A stretch of 64,000 bases of DNA. Source: CAZAYY01 sp964489525 (GTDB lineage: Bacteria; Chloroflexota; Anaerolineae; Anaerolineales; JABWBV01). Location of the stretch: the NCBI GenBank assembly GCA_964489525.1, contig CAZAYY010000020.1, positions 1 to 64,000 of the forward strand, in the 5' to 3' direction. Positions 50,110-59,699 of the stretch are shown here, piece after piece. Below the pieces are notes generated by a model. It saw nothing but the letters and a program-made list of their open reading frames with translations, made no database searches and was not told the DNA's origin. Positions within the stretch are counted from its first letter, which is position 1; each line of letters opens with the position of its first letter. The position numbers and the translations under genes were made by a program.

Positions 50110-52287
50110 TTAACCTCCTTTGATTTCTAACCGGGCGATCGAAGCCGCGACCCGCTTCATGCCTGCATTCATGAAGAAAACATCAATGATTTCATCATCA
50201 CCGTCAATCTCGGTTTTAAGCACCATGCCCTCGCCCCAAACAGGGTGTTGGACGCGTGTGCCGGGGCTGTATTTTGCTTTGCGGACCTGGGCAGGCCGGG
50301 CTGGTTTGCTTTCCCAGCGGGTGTCGCTGGGTTGGGCAAACAGGCGTTCGGTGGGTTTGCTGCTGCCCCCGGGTACTTCCAACAGCTCGACCGGAATGCT
50401 TTGTAAAAACCGGGAAGGGTCGGTGTATTCCAGGCCGCCATACCCGCCGCGGGCGCGAGCATACAACAGGTAGAGCCGGTCCTGGGCGCGGGTGACACCC
50501 ACGTAAAACAGGCGGCGCTCTTCTTCCATTTCTTCGGGGTCATCCAGGGAGCGCGAATGGGGCAGGGTTTTTTCTTCCAGCCCGACAATGAAGACTACCG
50601 GAAATTCCAGCCCTTTTGCGGCGTGGAGGGTGAGCAGGGTGGGTACATTGCCGCCCTGGTTGATTGTGTCCTGGTCGGAAACCAGGGCAACGTCTTCCAG
50701 CAGGGCGGTCAGGCCGCGTTCTTCGTATTCGCTGGCCAGGCGGCGCAGTTCGCCTATGTTTTCCCAACGACCGATGCCTTCTTCAGTGCCATCCTTTAAA
50801 TAGCCTTCGTACTCAATGTCTGCAATAATCCGGTCGAGCAAAAAGAGGGGGGTGGCGTCGTTCATCCAACTGCGCCAACGGGTAAGCTGCATGCCGAAGG
50901 CCGCCAGTGGGGCGCTGCTGCGCCCGGTGAAGGCCGCGGCATGCTGGCTTTTTTCTTCTTTAGCCAGGTCGAGCAGGAGGTGTCCGCTGGAAATGCCCGA
51001 CTCAACAGCGTGTTTTCGCAGGGTTTCAAGGGTTTTTGCGCCGATGCCGCGCGTGGGGGTGTTGATCACACGAGACAGGCTGGCTTCATCCGCCGGGTTG
51101 ATGATCAGTCGAAGGTATCCGACCAGGTCTTTAATTTCGCGCCGCCCATAGAAGCGCTGGGCGCCTACAAGCCGGTAGGGCAGGCCGGCACTGATAAAGG
51201 CTTGCTCCAGCAGGCGCGACTGGGCGTTGGTGCGATACATGACAGCAAAGTCACCCGGCTCTTGTTCGCGGCGGGCCACCAGGCTGGCAATGGTTTCCAC
51301 CACAAAATCGGCTTCCTGGTAATCGTTGTGGGTTTCCATCAGGATGGCTTTGCGCCCTGCACCCCGGTGGGTGAACAGGCGTTTTTTGTGCCGGTTGGGG
51401 TTTTGGTCAATTACGGCCATGGCCACATCCAGAATTTTCTGGGTGGAGCGGTAGTTTTGTTCCAGCAGAATGACCCGGGTTTGGGGGAAATCCATCTCGA
51501 AGCGGCGAATGTTGCGGTAGTCGGCGCCTCGCCAGCGGTAAATGGCCTGGTCAATGTCGCCTACCACGAAGATGTTTTGGTGGTAGCTGGCCAGGTGCTT
51601 AAGCAAGATGTATTGGGCCGTATTGGTGTCTTGAAATTCATCCACCAGAACGTGTTCAAAGCGCCGGGCGTAACGCTGGCGAATATCGGGGTGTTCTTCC
51701 AGCAGGCGGGCGGTCCACAGCAGCAGGTCATCAAAATCAAGTGCGTTCGAAGCGTATAAGAGCTTCTGGTAGCGGGTGTAGACTTCAACCAGGGTTTTTG
51801 TGCGGTAGTCGTCTGATTTGATATCTTCGGGGAGGGTGAGTTCGTTTTTGGCTTTTGAGATGGCCGAGTGGAAGGAAGCCGGGCGGAATTGTTTATCGTC
51901 CAGGTTGAGTTCTTTGACAACCTGTTTAACCAGGGAAAGCTGGTCGTCTGCATCGTAGATGACAAAATGGTTATTTACGGGCAGGCGTTCGGCTTCGCGG
52001 CGTAAAATTCGGGCACAGATGGCGTGAAAGGTGCCCAATGTCAGGCCGGAGGAAATATCCGGCAGCAGTTGGGCCACGCGGTGTTCCATTTCGCGGGCTG
52101 CTTTATTGGTGAAAGTGACAGCCATGATGTGGTAGGGCCGCACCCCCAGCGCCCCCACCAAATAGGCAATGTGGTGGGTGAGCACCCGGGTTTTTCCTGA
52201 GCCAGGGCCTGCCAAAACCAGCACCGGTCCGTTGGTGGCGGTGACCGCCTGGGTTTGTTGTGGGTTGAGGTTATCGAGGATATCCAT
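50110..52287 (-). CDS. pcrA: ATP-dependent DNA helicase, UvrD/PcrA family
   Basis: The 725-residue superfamily 1 helicase has Walker A AGPGSGKTRVLTHH, the DEFQDTN motif (VDEFQDTNTAQY), QNYRSTQ, and VTRAQDRLYLL, all standard. The C-terminal segment (TRVQHPVWGEGMVL) is the Tudor-like domain seen in PcrA/UvrD. It acts in nucleotide excision and mismatch repair. It diverges from the next gene over 77 bases; a TATAAT at 52318-52323 may serve that gene. Confidence 0.95.
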   Translation of the reverse strand: MDILDNLNPQQTQAVTATNGPVLVLAGPGSGKTRVLTHHIAYLVGALGVRPYHIMAVTFTNKAAREMEHRVAQLLPDISSGLTLGTFHAICARILRREAERLPVNNHFVIYDADDQLSLVKQVVKELNLDDKQFRPASFHSAISKAKNELTLPEDIKSDDYRTKTLVEVYTRYQKLLYASNALDFDDLLLWTARLLEEHPDIRQRYARRFEHVLVDEFQDTNTAQYILLKHLASYHQNIFVVGDIDQAIYRWRGADYRNIRRFEMDFPQTRVILLEQNYRSTQKILDVAMAVIDQNPNRHKKRLFTHRGAGRKAILMETHNDYQEADFVVETIASLVARREQEPGDFAVMYRTNAQSRLLEQAFISAGLPYRLVGAQRFYGRREIKDLVGYLRLIINPADEASLSRVINTPTRGIGAKTLETLRKHAVESGISSGHLLLDLAKEEKSQHAAAFTGRSSAPLAAFGMQLTRWRSWMNDATPLFLLDRIIADIEYEGYLKDGTEEGIGRWENIGELRRLASEYEERGLTALLEDVALVSDQDTINQGGNVPTLLTLHAAKGLEFPVVFIVGLEEKTLPHSRSLDDPEEMEEERRLFYVGVTRAQDRLYLLYARARGGYGGLEYTDPSRFLQSIPVELLEVPGGSSKPTERLFAQPSDTRWESKPARPAQVRKAKYSPGTRVQHPVWGEGMVLKTEIDGDDEIIDVFFMNAGMKRVAASIARLEIKGG

Positions 52288-52364
52288 GGGGCGATTTTAA
52301 CATAATCTCTTGCAAGGTATAATAAGAAAAGTGAGCATGTATTCGGACACAAGGAAAAAGTGGT

Positions 52365-53453
52365 ATGTCTGTCGGCAAAGAAATCACGGGCGTATGGAAT
52401 AACCTGAAAGAATTGGATCTCAGGCCGATCCGCGAGGCTGCCGAAAGCGAGCTTCGCCTGGCAATTGTGGGCAGGCCTGGGGTGGGGCGGCATACTTTGG
52501 CGGCGGCTTTGCAGGATGACCCGCTGCACCCGGCGCTGCAAACCGGCGCACCCGTGATGATTGCAACCCTGGACGAACCCGCCCAGGCTGCTAGCGCAAG
52601 CCTGGTGATTTTGATGGTGCCTGTCAACGCCAGCAGCGTGGAGGCCGAGCAACGCTTCATCCAGGCATGGCTCAAACAGCACAAACCCCTGGTGGTGTTT
52701 TACAACAAGCTGGACCTGCTGCCCCCCAAAGGCGGTATCATCCCCTGGTTGGAAACCGGCCCAGCCCGGGCCATTTACGGCTCGGCGCTGTCGAAAGACT
52801 TCCTGATGGGGGAGTTTTCCAGCGCTGTGATGAACGCTTTGCCCAACCACCTGCTTGCCCTGGCGCGCCGCTACCCGCTTTTTCGGGGGCAAGTGGCTGA
52901 AAAACTGATCCAGGAAACCTGCATGGCCAATGCCACATACTCCATCTCCACCGGGTTAGCCGAAATGATTCCGGTTTTGAACATACCGCTCAATGTGGCG
53001 GATATGTTTGTGCTGACCAAGGCGCAGGCCATGTTGGTGTATAAGCTGGGGCTGGCTTTGGGTTTTTCCACCGATTGGCAGTTTTACGTGGCCGAGTTCG
53101 GTGGAGTGGTGGGCAGTGGTTTCCTGTGGCGGCAGCTGGCCCGTTCGTTGATTGGCCTGATTCCAGTCTATGGGCTGATTCCCAAGGTGGCTGTGGCCTA
53201 TTCGGGCACCTACGTGGTTGGGCGGGTGGTGCTGTCCTGGTACCTGAGCGGCAGGCACCTGCCGCGTAAAGAGTTGGCTGCCCTTTCGCGCCAGGCGTTT
53301 GCCTCTGGGAAGGAACTGGCCAAAAAGCTGGCAGCCAAAGCGCCTCGCCCAAAGCTGCCTCGCCCGCGCCTGGCACTGCCGGGCCGAAAAAGCAAACCCG
53401 AAGCGATGGTCATTGATGCCTCTGCTGAACCTGGCTCCCCCGAAAATGGCTGA
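52365..53453 (+). CDS. GTPase-like membrane protein with degenerate P-loop
   Basis: The 362-residue protein has a predicted nucleotide-binding domain. It has AIVGRPGVGRHTL (G36 to T44) where GxxxxGK[ST] is expected, so Lys is replaced by Arg42 and the next position by His43. NKLD, the guanine-specificity motif, is present in VVFYNKLDLLP. The C-terminal half has hydrophobic segments (TGLAEMIPVLNIPL; FGGVVGSGFLWRQLARSLIGLI), like the DUF697/YcjF group, and a basic tail. It may have lost normal GTP hydrolysis. A TATAAT at 52318 lies upstream. Confidence 0.65.
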   Translation: MSVGKEITGVWNNLKELDLRPIREAAESELRLAIVGRPGVGRHTLAAALQDDPLHPALQTGAPVMIATLDEPAQAASASLVILMVPVNASSVEAEQRFIQAWLKQHKPLVVFYNKLDLLPPKGGIIPWLETGPARAIYGSALSKDFLMGEFSSAVMNALPNHLLALARRYPLFRGQVAEKLIQETCMANATYSISTGLAEMIPVLNIPLNVADMFVLTKAQAMLVYKLGLALGFSTDWQFYVAEFGGVVGSGFLWRQLARSLIGLIPVYGLIPKVAVAYSGTYVVGRVVLSWYLSGRHLPRKELAALSRQAFASGKELAKKLAAKAPRPKLPRPRLALPGRKSKPEAMVIDASAEPGSPENG

Positions 53454-53492
53454 CCTCTGACCCGGGTTTAATTTGGAGGTTTACCCCTTGCC

Positions 53493-55721
53493 TTGGAACA
53501 GCTAACCGGTTCTGTTGAGCGAGTCACTTTTCATAACCCCGAAAATGGATTCAGTGTGATTCGGCTGCGCCCTGACCGGCGCCGGTCATCTTCACCATCG
53601 GTGGGGGTAGACCGGGAAGGGTTAGTTACGGTGGTGGGCAACCTGCCCGAGCTCGTTCCCGGTGAGCACCTTAAGCTGCAGGGGGTTTTTAGCAATCACC
53701 CCCAACACGGCTACCAGTTCCAGGTTGAGATATGCGAGCAAGCCCTACCCGCGACATTGGCCGGGATTCGTAAATACCTCGGCTCTGGGCTGATTAAAGG
53801 AATTGGCCCGCAGCTGGCCGACCGGATTGTGGAATTTTTTGGCCAAAACACCCTGGATGTGATTGACCAAACCCCCGAACGACTGCAGGAAGTGCCCGAC
53901 ATTGGCCCAAAGCGCACCGCCCAGGTGGCCGCCGCCTGGCAGGAGCAACGCCAAATCAAAGAAATTATGGTGTTTCTGCACAGCTACGGGGTTTCCACCA
54001 ACCTGGCCGTCAAGATATTCAAAACCTATGGCGGCCAGGCTTTGGAGATTGTGCGCGAAAACCCTTACCAGCTTGCCAGGGATATTTATGGGATTGGTTT
54101 CAAAACGGCGGACCAAATTGCCCAAAAGTTGGGGCTGGCGCCAGACCATCCTTCTCGGATCGAGGCCGGGGTGGTTTATGCTTTGAATGAGATGAACAAT
54201 GCCGGGCACGTGTATCTGCCCGAAACCGAGCTGGTGGAAGCGGCTGTGGAACTGCTGGCGGTGGATGCCGGGCAGATATCCCCGGCTATTGAGCGTTTGG
54301 CCCAGGCTGAATTGGTGAAGCCTGAAGTGCTGCCGCTGAATGCACTGCCAGCGTCCAGCGCCCAAAAAGTGGCCGAAAGCGGCGGGGGGTATGGCGTTCA
54401 GGTGGTTTACCCTGCGCCTTTTTATTATGGTGAGATTGGCACTGCCCGCCGGCTGGCTGCGCTGGCAGCCGCCCTGCCCTCGCGCCTGGCGGATATTCCC
54501 CCGGCCTTTCTGCCGATTGACCCACAGCTTTCCCCGGAGCAGCAGCAGGCCATCCGGACTGCCATTTCGCACCCGGTGAGTGTGCTGACAGGTGGGCCAG
54601 GCACGGGTAAAACCACTGCCCTGAAAGCCCTGATTGCCATCCTGGAAATGTCAAAAAAACGATATGCCTTGTGTTCCCCCACCGGCCGGGCTGCCAAGCG
54701 CCTCTCTGAAGCCACAGGCCGCCCGGCCAGCACGATCCACCGTTTGTTGGATTATTCGCCAACCCGTGGTTTTGTGCATAACGAAGAAAACCCACTGAAC
54801 GTGGATATGCTCGTGGTGGACGAAACTTCGATGCTCGATTTGCTGTTGGCCAACAACCTGCTTAAGGCGCTTGCGCCAGGGACCCATTTGCTGTTGGTGG
54901 GTGATGTGGACCAGCTTCCATCGGTTGGGGCGGGCGATGTACTGCGTGACATCATCCAAAGCCAAACTGCCCCGGTCACCCGCCTGAGCCTGATTTTTCG
55001 CCAGGCAGCCGGTTCGCACATCATTACCAATGCCCACCGGATCAACCACGGGGAAATGCCGCTTTATCCTCGCGAAAGCCTGGATTTTTTCTTTTTCCCG
55101 GCCGAAGAGCCAGCCCAGGCTGCGGATATGGTGGTGGATGTGGTGACCAACCGCATCCCGCGCAAGTTTGGCCTGGATCCGCTGGAGGATATCCAGGTGC
55201 TGGCGCCGATGTACCGCGGGCCTGTGGGCGTTACGGCGTTAAACGAGCGGCTTCAGACTGTGCTCAACCCGCCCGGCCCAAATAAGCCCGAAAAATCGCT
55301 GTATGGGGTGACCTTTCGCCCCGGCGATCGGGTGATGCAAACGCAAAATGACTATGATAAAGAAGTGTTTAACGGTGACATGGGCCGCGTGGAGCAGATT
55401 GACATGCTCAACCATGCCCTGGCGGTTAATTTTGAAGGGCGCCGGGTGGTGTATGAATGGGCAGAAACCGACACGCTGGTTCTGGCGTATGCCGTATCGG
55501 TTCACAAAAGCCAGGGGGCGGAGTTTGCAGCGGTGGTGGTGCCGCTGGTTACCCAACACTATATGATGTTGCAGCGCAACCTGCTTTATACGGCCATCAC
55601 CCGTGCCCGTAAATTGTGCGTGCTGGTGGGCAGCCAACGGGCAATTGCCCTGGCCGTGAAAAACAACCAGGTTGCCAGCCGGCACACTGCCCTGGATTGG
55701 CGGCTGGCCCGCGAAATTTAG
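53493..55721 (+). CDS. recD2: RecD2-type ATP-dependent DNA helicase
   Basis: The 742-residue SF1B helicase has an N-terminal OB-like region (GSVERVTFHNPENGFSVIRL), helix-hairpin-helix stretches, Walker A LTGGPGTGKTTALKAL, Walker B MLVVDETSMLDL, and the C-terminal YAVSVHKSQGAEF. It matches RecD2, the form not tied to RecBC. The start is a TTG at 53493, with GGAGG at 53475-53479; the spacing is long, so an alternative start is possible. Confidence 0.92.
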   Translation: MEQLTGSVERVTFHNPENGFSVIRLRPDRRRSSSPSVGVDREGLVTVVGNLPELVPGEHLKLQGVFSNHPQHGYQFQVEICEQALPATLAGIRKYLGSGLIKGIGPQLADRIVEFFGQNTLDVIDQTPERLQEVPDIGPKRTAQVAAAWQEQRQIKEIMVFLHSYGVSTNLAVKIFKTYGGQALEIVRENPYQLARDIYGIGFKTADQIAQKLGLAPDHPSRIEAGVVYALNEMNNAGHVYLPETELVEAAVELLAVDAGQISPAIERLAQAELVKPEVLPLNALPASSAQKVAESGGGYGVQVVYPAPFYYGEIGTARRLAALAAALPSRLADIPPAFLPIDPQLSPEQQQAIRTAISHPVSVLTGGPGTGKTTALKALIAILEMSKKRYALCSPTGRAAKRLSEATGRPASTIHRLLDYSPTRGFVHNEENPLNVDMLVVDETSMLDLLLANNLLKALAPGTHLLLVGDVDQLPSVGAGDVLRDIIQSQTAPVTRLSLIFRQAAGSHIITNAHRINHGEMPLYPRESLDFFFFPAEEPAQAADMVVDVVTNRIPRKFGLDPLEDIQVLAPMYRGPVGVTALNERLQTVLNPPGPNKPEKSLYGVTFRPGDRVMQTQNDYDKEVFNGDMGRVEQIDMLNHALAVNFEGRRVVYEWAETDTLVLAYAVSVHKSQGAEFAAVVVPLVTQHYMMLQRNLLYTAITRARKLCVLVGSQRAIALAVKNNQVASRHTALDWRLAREI

Positions 55722-55967
55722 AGGGTTGGTGGTTAAAGAAAGAGCGGGCCTTTCAGCCCGCTCAATACAGTGGCGCAATACCCCCCAACAGGCAAAACAT
55801 GATGTTTGCCGTAAACGAATCATTTCCCCCATCAACAGGTGAAAACCTGTGAAGTGCTTTTTGCTGTCTATAGGATACCCGGAACCCCCAAAAAAGAAGA
55901 GGGACAAATGTCCCGAAAAACACGGGTCATTTGTCCCTATTGAGGGGGTTATACGTTCGGCTATGCG
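55722..55967. terminator. Two hairpins between recD2 and the Rossmann-fold gene
   Basis: GAGCGGGC (55742-55749) / GCCCGCTC (55756-55763) is an 8-base stem with a 6-base loop. GGGACAAATG (55901-55910) / CATTTGTCCC (55928-55937) is a 10-base stem. Read on the minus strand, the second is followed by TCTTCTTTTTTGGG, a good terminator for the leftward gene; the first is followed by TTTCTTT. No gene is seen in the 246 bases. Confidence 0.65.
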
Positions 55968-57722
55968 TTATTTAATCCGGTAGCCGCCCATTTCGTTGTT
56001 CATCACCCAGCCCACCACTTCACCAATAAAGATTTTATTAAACATGTAGGCTTCCCGATCTACTGCGGCAGAACCGCGTCCACGCAGTTTTTGCCTGGCC
56101 TGGCGCATGGTTTTAAGGCGCTTTTGCCAGGCGGCCATGTTTTCGGGGCGCAGGTCTACCCAGCCTTTGCGAGCCCATTGGTCCAGGCTGCCGGGTTCGA
56201 TTTTCACAGCGCTGCGTTCTGAAATTTCTGGAATGCGAATGAAAGGTCCGCGCAGCAGGGTACGCCCGTCCGGCATCAGGATGGGCACGCCAATTGAAGT
56301 GACCAGGCTGCTGACTTCGGGGTGGGCAGCCAGGTAGGCCTGGATGGCCGCGGAAATTTCGGTGGGTGGGCGGATTTTACCTGGAGCAGACCCGGCTGGT
56401 GCATCTTCTCCATATTCCAACACCTTGCCCAGGGTGCCGTAAAGCTGTTTGAGCAGGTAGGCTTCCCAAAGCAGCTTGGAAAGCTCGGGCGGCCCCAGTT
56501 CTCCCAGCGCCACGCTGGGGGTTTGGGTTTCTTCTTCCAGGCGGTTCAGGTCGTCAATGGCCTGCCGGCGCAGGAACCCGCCCCGGTAGGTGGGGCCCAT
56601 GATGGACGAATCCAATGCCGGGATGACATCTTTGCCGGTGTTGATGCCCTGGATTTCCAGCACAGCTGCTCGGGCGATTTCTTCGGGGGTGATAAATTCC
56701 ATCTGGCGCAGGGCGGTGATGGCTTCGAATTCGCCCTTGGCGAATACGCCGTTTTCACCCGTGTCGGCCACCACCAATTTCAGCCGGTCGTGGGCTGTGA
56801 ACTGGCTTTCGGGCAGGCGTAAATCCAAACTGGCGCCCAGGGTTTCGGGCTGGCTGACGAATAATTGGGCGTTTTTGCCATGGCGGCGAATGGCGCGCAG
56901 GGTGATATCCACCCAACCCACCATGGCGGCGGGTTTGAGTTCTTTGACAATTGGCCCTCCAGGGGTGCGCGCCATGAGGAACATCAGGCCGGTGTGGGCA
57001 AAGGCCACGGCTGTTTTCGACATCAGCTTGGCGCTGGGCTTGTCTTCGCCGTGGGTGTAGGGAATGTTCAGGCCCATCCCGCCGGTGCCCGTGGTGCCGA
57101 TCTTCAAATACAGGCGGGTTTTCGCTTCGCGCATCGCCTGGTTGATCATGACCACGTGCCGCACCAGTTGGGGAATATATTGTGAAATCAGCAGGGTTTC
57201 TACCGCCTGCACCATTTTTTCGCGGCTTTCTGGACCGGCCTGCCCGGATTCTACTGCGTCCAGGTAGGCATCCAGGTCGCGCCGGACGATTTTGGATGCG
57301 GTATAGATATCCTGGTAGCTGATGGCTGTGGCAGTGTTGATGGCGTCCACGATCACATCGGGCCGGTGTTCGTGAATGAGCTGCACCAATTGGGAGGCCT
57401 GGTAGGCATCCTCAGCTGGTCCAAACAGGTCGTTGTATAGATCGGCACGCTGTTCGGGGTTTTGCAGCAGTTCGCCCCGCCCCTGGCGTTCCTGACGGTT
57501 GGAGGTGTTGAAATCGCTGCGGATGAAGATGTCGCCCCAAAAGCCTGTGAAAGTGACCCCCGGGAACTCTTTGCCGAGGGCCTCGACGGCTTCGCGCACT
57601 TCCTGCTGGTATAGGGATACGATGACCACTTTTTCCGGTTCCAGGTACCGGCAAATTCGGTGGGCAATCTCGAACCCGATCATGCCGCCCCCACCAAGAA
57701 TCATAAAACATTTGTCGCTCAT
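55968..57722 (-). CDS. Large Rossmann-fold NAD(P)-binding protein of unknown function
   Basis: The start at 57722 (MSDKCFMILGGGGMIGFEIA) follows GAGGAGGCAGTA; the frame extends upstream but has no such site. The 584-residue protein has an NAD(P)-binding motif, GGGGMIG (residues 10-16), as in epimerase/dehydratase or short-chain dehydrogenase families. It is far longer than those, at about 300. It also has RPDVIVDAINTATAISYQD and KIGTTGTGGMGLNIPYTHGED. I recognise no named enzyme; an NAD-dependent dehydrogenase or epimerase is likely. Confidence 0.7.
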   Translation of the reverse strand: MSDKCFMILGGGGMIGFEIAHRICRYLEPEKVVIVSLYQQEVREAVEALGKEFPGVTFTGFWGDIFIRSDFNTSNRQERQGRGELLQNPEQRADLYNDLFGPAEDAYQASQLVQLIHEHRPDVIVDAINTATAISYQDIYTASKIVRRDLDAYLDAVESGQAGPESREKMVQAVETLLISQYIPQLVRHVVMINQAMREAKTRLYLKIGTTGTGGMGLNIPYTHGEDKPSAKLMSKTAVAFAHTGLMFLMARTPGGPIVKELKPAAMVGWVDITLRAIRRHGKNAQLFVSQPETLGASLDLRLPESQFTAHDRLKLVVADTGENGVFAKGEFEAITALRQMEFITPEEIARAAVLEIQGINTGKDVIPALDSSIMGPTYRGGFLRRQAIDDLNRLEEETQTPSVALGELGPPELSKLLWEAYLLKQLYGTLGKVLEYGEDAPAGSAPGKIRPPTEISAAIQAYLAAHPEVSSLVTSIGVPILMPDGRTLLRGPFIRIPEISERSAVKIEPGSLDQWARKGWVDLRPENMAAWQKRLKTMRQARQKLRGRGSAAVDREAYMFNKIFIGEVVGWVMNNEMGGYRIK

Positions 57723-58020
57723 TACTGCCTCCTCTGAAGATTGTCCTGTGCTTTTGAGTTTAGCAGAAAAACAATGGACGTCAAGGAATGAGATTGGGTG
57801 CCGGGGATAAGGGCGGGTCTGCGGGTGGGTGGGGTGGGCTGTGCCGTTCGGGATGACCCGGAAAAAGTGCCAGTGGGGCGAGATCACCAAAAATGGGGTG
57901 GCTGCTGGGTATAATATCCCTGTAACACATTTTTTCTGATGAAAAATAATGCTTGCCCCCCCACTTTGCGGCCATAAACCGTATGATGGGATTAGGTGCT
58001 GCAAAACAGGAGGTTACCCC
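57723..58020. other. Intergenic region with a dispersed repeat
   Basis: These 298 bases hold no gene. The repeat GGCTGTGCCGTTCGGGATGAC at 57837-57857 is the inverted form of the 21-mer at 20106 and 20153. A TATAAT at 57910-57915 may be the -10 box for the lipoprotein gene at 58021, without a clear -35. The rest seems unstructured. Confidence 0.5.
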
Positions 58021-59202
58021 GTGAAGAGATTGACAGTTCGTTCATGGTTTGGGATGGCTGCTCTGGTTGGCCTGTTAGGGCTGGCGGCTTGTGTGCCGCC
58101 CGTGGAGAACATGCAGTCCACTCCCACGTCCGAGGGCGGGAGTGGTTATCCCCTTCCAGGCCAGTCTACACCCTTGAGCCAGGCTTACCCCACACCGGGG
58201 GAGATTCCTACCGCAGAAGTGGCTTACCCACCGCCCGGCGGCCCGCTGGAGGCTTATCCCCTGCCCACCTTAGACCCGCTCAGCGGCATACCGCTGCCTG
58301 AACAGTTCAACAAGGTGCGCCTGCTGTTGGCGCAAAGGCTGATTGTGCCCGAAGACCAGGTGGTGCTGCAGCGTTTAGAGCAGGTTGATTTCCCGGATGG
58401 CTGTTTGGGTGTGGCCAGGCCGGATGAGTTTTGCACCATGGCCATTGTGCCCGGCTACCGCCTGTTTTTCAAAGCACCGCAGGGAATATACCTGTACCAC
58501 GTGGACGAGCGGGTCAACCAGGTGGTGTTTGTGGGAGAAAAGCCCGCAGAAAACGCTCCCCCCGCCATTTATTGGGAACGCAGCGGCGGGATTGCCGGCA
58601 TCTGTCAAACCCTGGCTGTGTATCCCCTGGGTGCATATGTGTTGACCGATTGTGCCACCCAGCTAATTTTGGCCACCGGGCTGCTGGATGAGGTGCAGTT
58701 CCGGCCGCTTCAAGAGGCGCTCGAAAAGTTCAACCGGTTTACCTGGGAAGCGGCGATTCCCGCGGGTTCTGCAGATATGTTTGCCGACCGGTTTGTGTTT
58801 CGCGGGGTGGGCGGCCTGGGAATGACCACCAACGACCAGACCAACCTGAATGAAACCCTGGCGGCCCTGGCTGCGGAAGTGATGCCCCAATTGCCCGGAC
58901 CCGGGGAGGGAGTTGTGGTGCTCAGCACCACCCTTGGGCCCGTTTGCCCGGTGGTTGTACCTGGCGAAGCCTGCCAGAATCAGCCCTACCAGGCCAGCCT
59001 GCTGCTGAAAGATGCCGCGGGCGAAGTGCTGCAAATTGTGGATACCGATGTTTGGGGCTATGCCCGCCTGGTGCTGCCTGAAGGCACCTACACCCTGGCC
59101 CCTGGTTCTGAGCGTTTCCCAACCGCCCAGCCTATGGTTTTTACGGTTGTGGCAGGGCAGGTTTCGGGGCTTGAGATGATGTTTGACTCGGGCATTCGCT
59201 GA
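58021..59202 (+). CDS. Secreted lipoprotein, unknown function
   Basis: The 393-residue protein starts with a GTG at 58021 (CAGGAGGTTACCCC upstream), has a signal peptide with LGLAAC (Cys24 as lipidated residue), and a Pro/Ser/Thr-rich linker with repeated YP dipeptides (GYPLPGQ, AYPTPGE, AYPPPGG). The body has a conserved-looking segment near residue 120 (LEQVDFPDGCLGVARPDEFC) and an end with VTDTDVWGYARL-like beta strands. It should be anchored on the outer face. Function unknown. The DUF402 gene follows immediately. Confidence 0.7.
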   Translation: MKRLTVRSWFGMAALVGLLGLAACVPPVENMQSTPTSEGGSGYPLPGQSTPLSQAYPTPGEIPTAEVAYPPPGGPLEAYPLPTLDPLSGIPLPEQFNKVRLLLAQRLIVPEDQVVLQRLEQVDFPDGCLGVARPDEFCTMAIVPGYRLFFKAPQGIYLYHVDERVNQVVFVGEKPAENAPPAIYWERSGGIAGICQTLAVYPLGAYVLTDCATQLILATGLLDEVQFRPLQEALEKFNRFTWEAAIPAGSADMFADRFVFRGVGGLGMTTNDQTNLNETLAALAAEVMPQLPGPGEGVVVLSTTLGPVCPVVVPGEACQNQPYQASLLLKDAAGEVLQIVDTDVWGYARLVLPEGTYTLAPGSERFPTAQPMVFTVVAGQVSGLEMMFDSGIR

Positions 59203-59243
59203 TGGATGATCCTGGCCCAAGTGGGATGGTTTTTGGAGAGAAC

Positions 59244-59693
59244 ATGGAAGAAGTGTTGGTGCTGAAGCTGGATATCCACGGCCAGGAAACCTGGCGCTAC
59301 CCGGGGTGGGTGTTGGAGCGTATGCCGGAATATGTGCGATTGGAGGCGTTTTTTAACCGGGAAGATATGCCCTTTCACGGTGTGCTGCTTAAGCAGGGTG
59401 ACCGGTTTGTGGAGACGTTTTATACGGATCGCTGGTATAACGTTTTTGCCATCCACGACCGGGATGATGGCGGCTTAAAAGGCTGGTACTGCAACATTGG
59501 CACGCCGGCCCTGGTGGAGAATGGGGTGGTTTCGTACCGCGACCTGGCAATTGATTTGCTGGTTTACCCGGATGGCCGCCAGTTGGTTTTGGATATGGAT
59601 GAATTTGAAGCGTTGGAATTAGACGAAAACCAGCGCGCCCAGGCTTTGGACGCGCTGGCTGAACTTCGAGGGTGGTTTCGCAGCCCGGAGTAA
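59244..59693 (+). CDS. DUF402 domain protein
   Basis: The protein has WRYPGWVLERMPEYVRLEAFFNR-type beta strands and FYTDRWYNVFAIHDRDDG followed by GWYCNIGTPALVENG and YRDLAIDLLVYPDG. These are the marks of the DUF402 family, whose better-known members hydrolyse nucleoside phosphates. The start at 59244 follows GGAGAG; the frame also opens at 59202, overlapping the upstream stop by one base. It is coupled to the lipoprotein gene. Confidence 0.8.
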   Translation: MEEVLVLKLDIHGQETWRYPGWVLERMPEYVRLEAFFNREDMPFHGVLLKQGDRFVETFYTDRWYNVFAIHDRDDGGLKGWYCNIGTPALVENGVVSYRDLAIDLLVYPDGRQLVLDMDEFEALELDENQRAQALDALAELRGWFRSPE

Positions 59694-59699
59694 ACGGGT

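Noticed and set aside
57723..58004. N-terminal extension of the Rossmann-fold protein
   Set aside because: The extra 94 codons lack a ribosome site, and the part from 57722 begins with a good one and the Rossmann motif.
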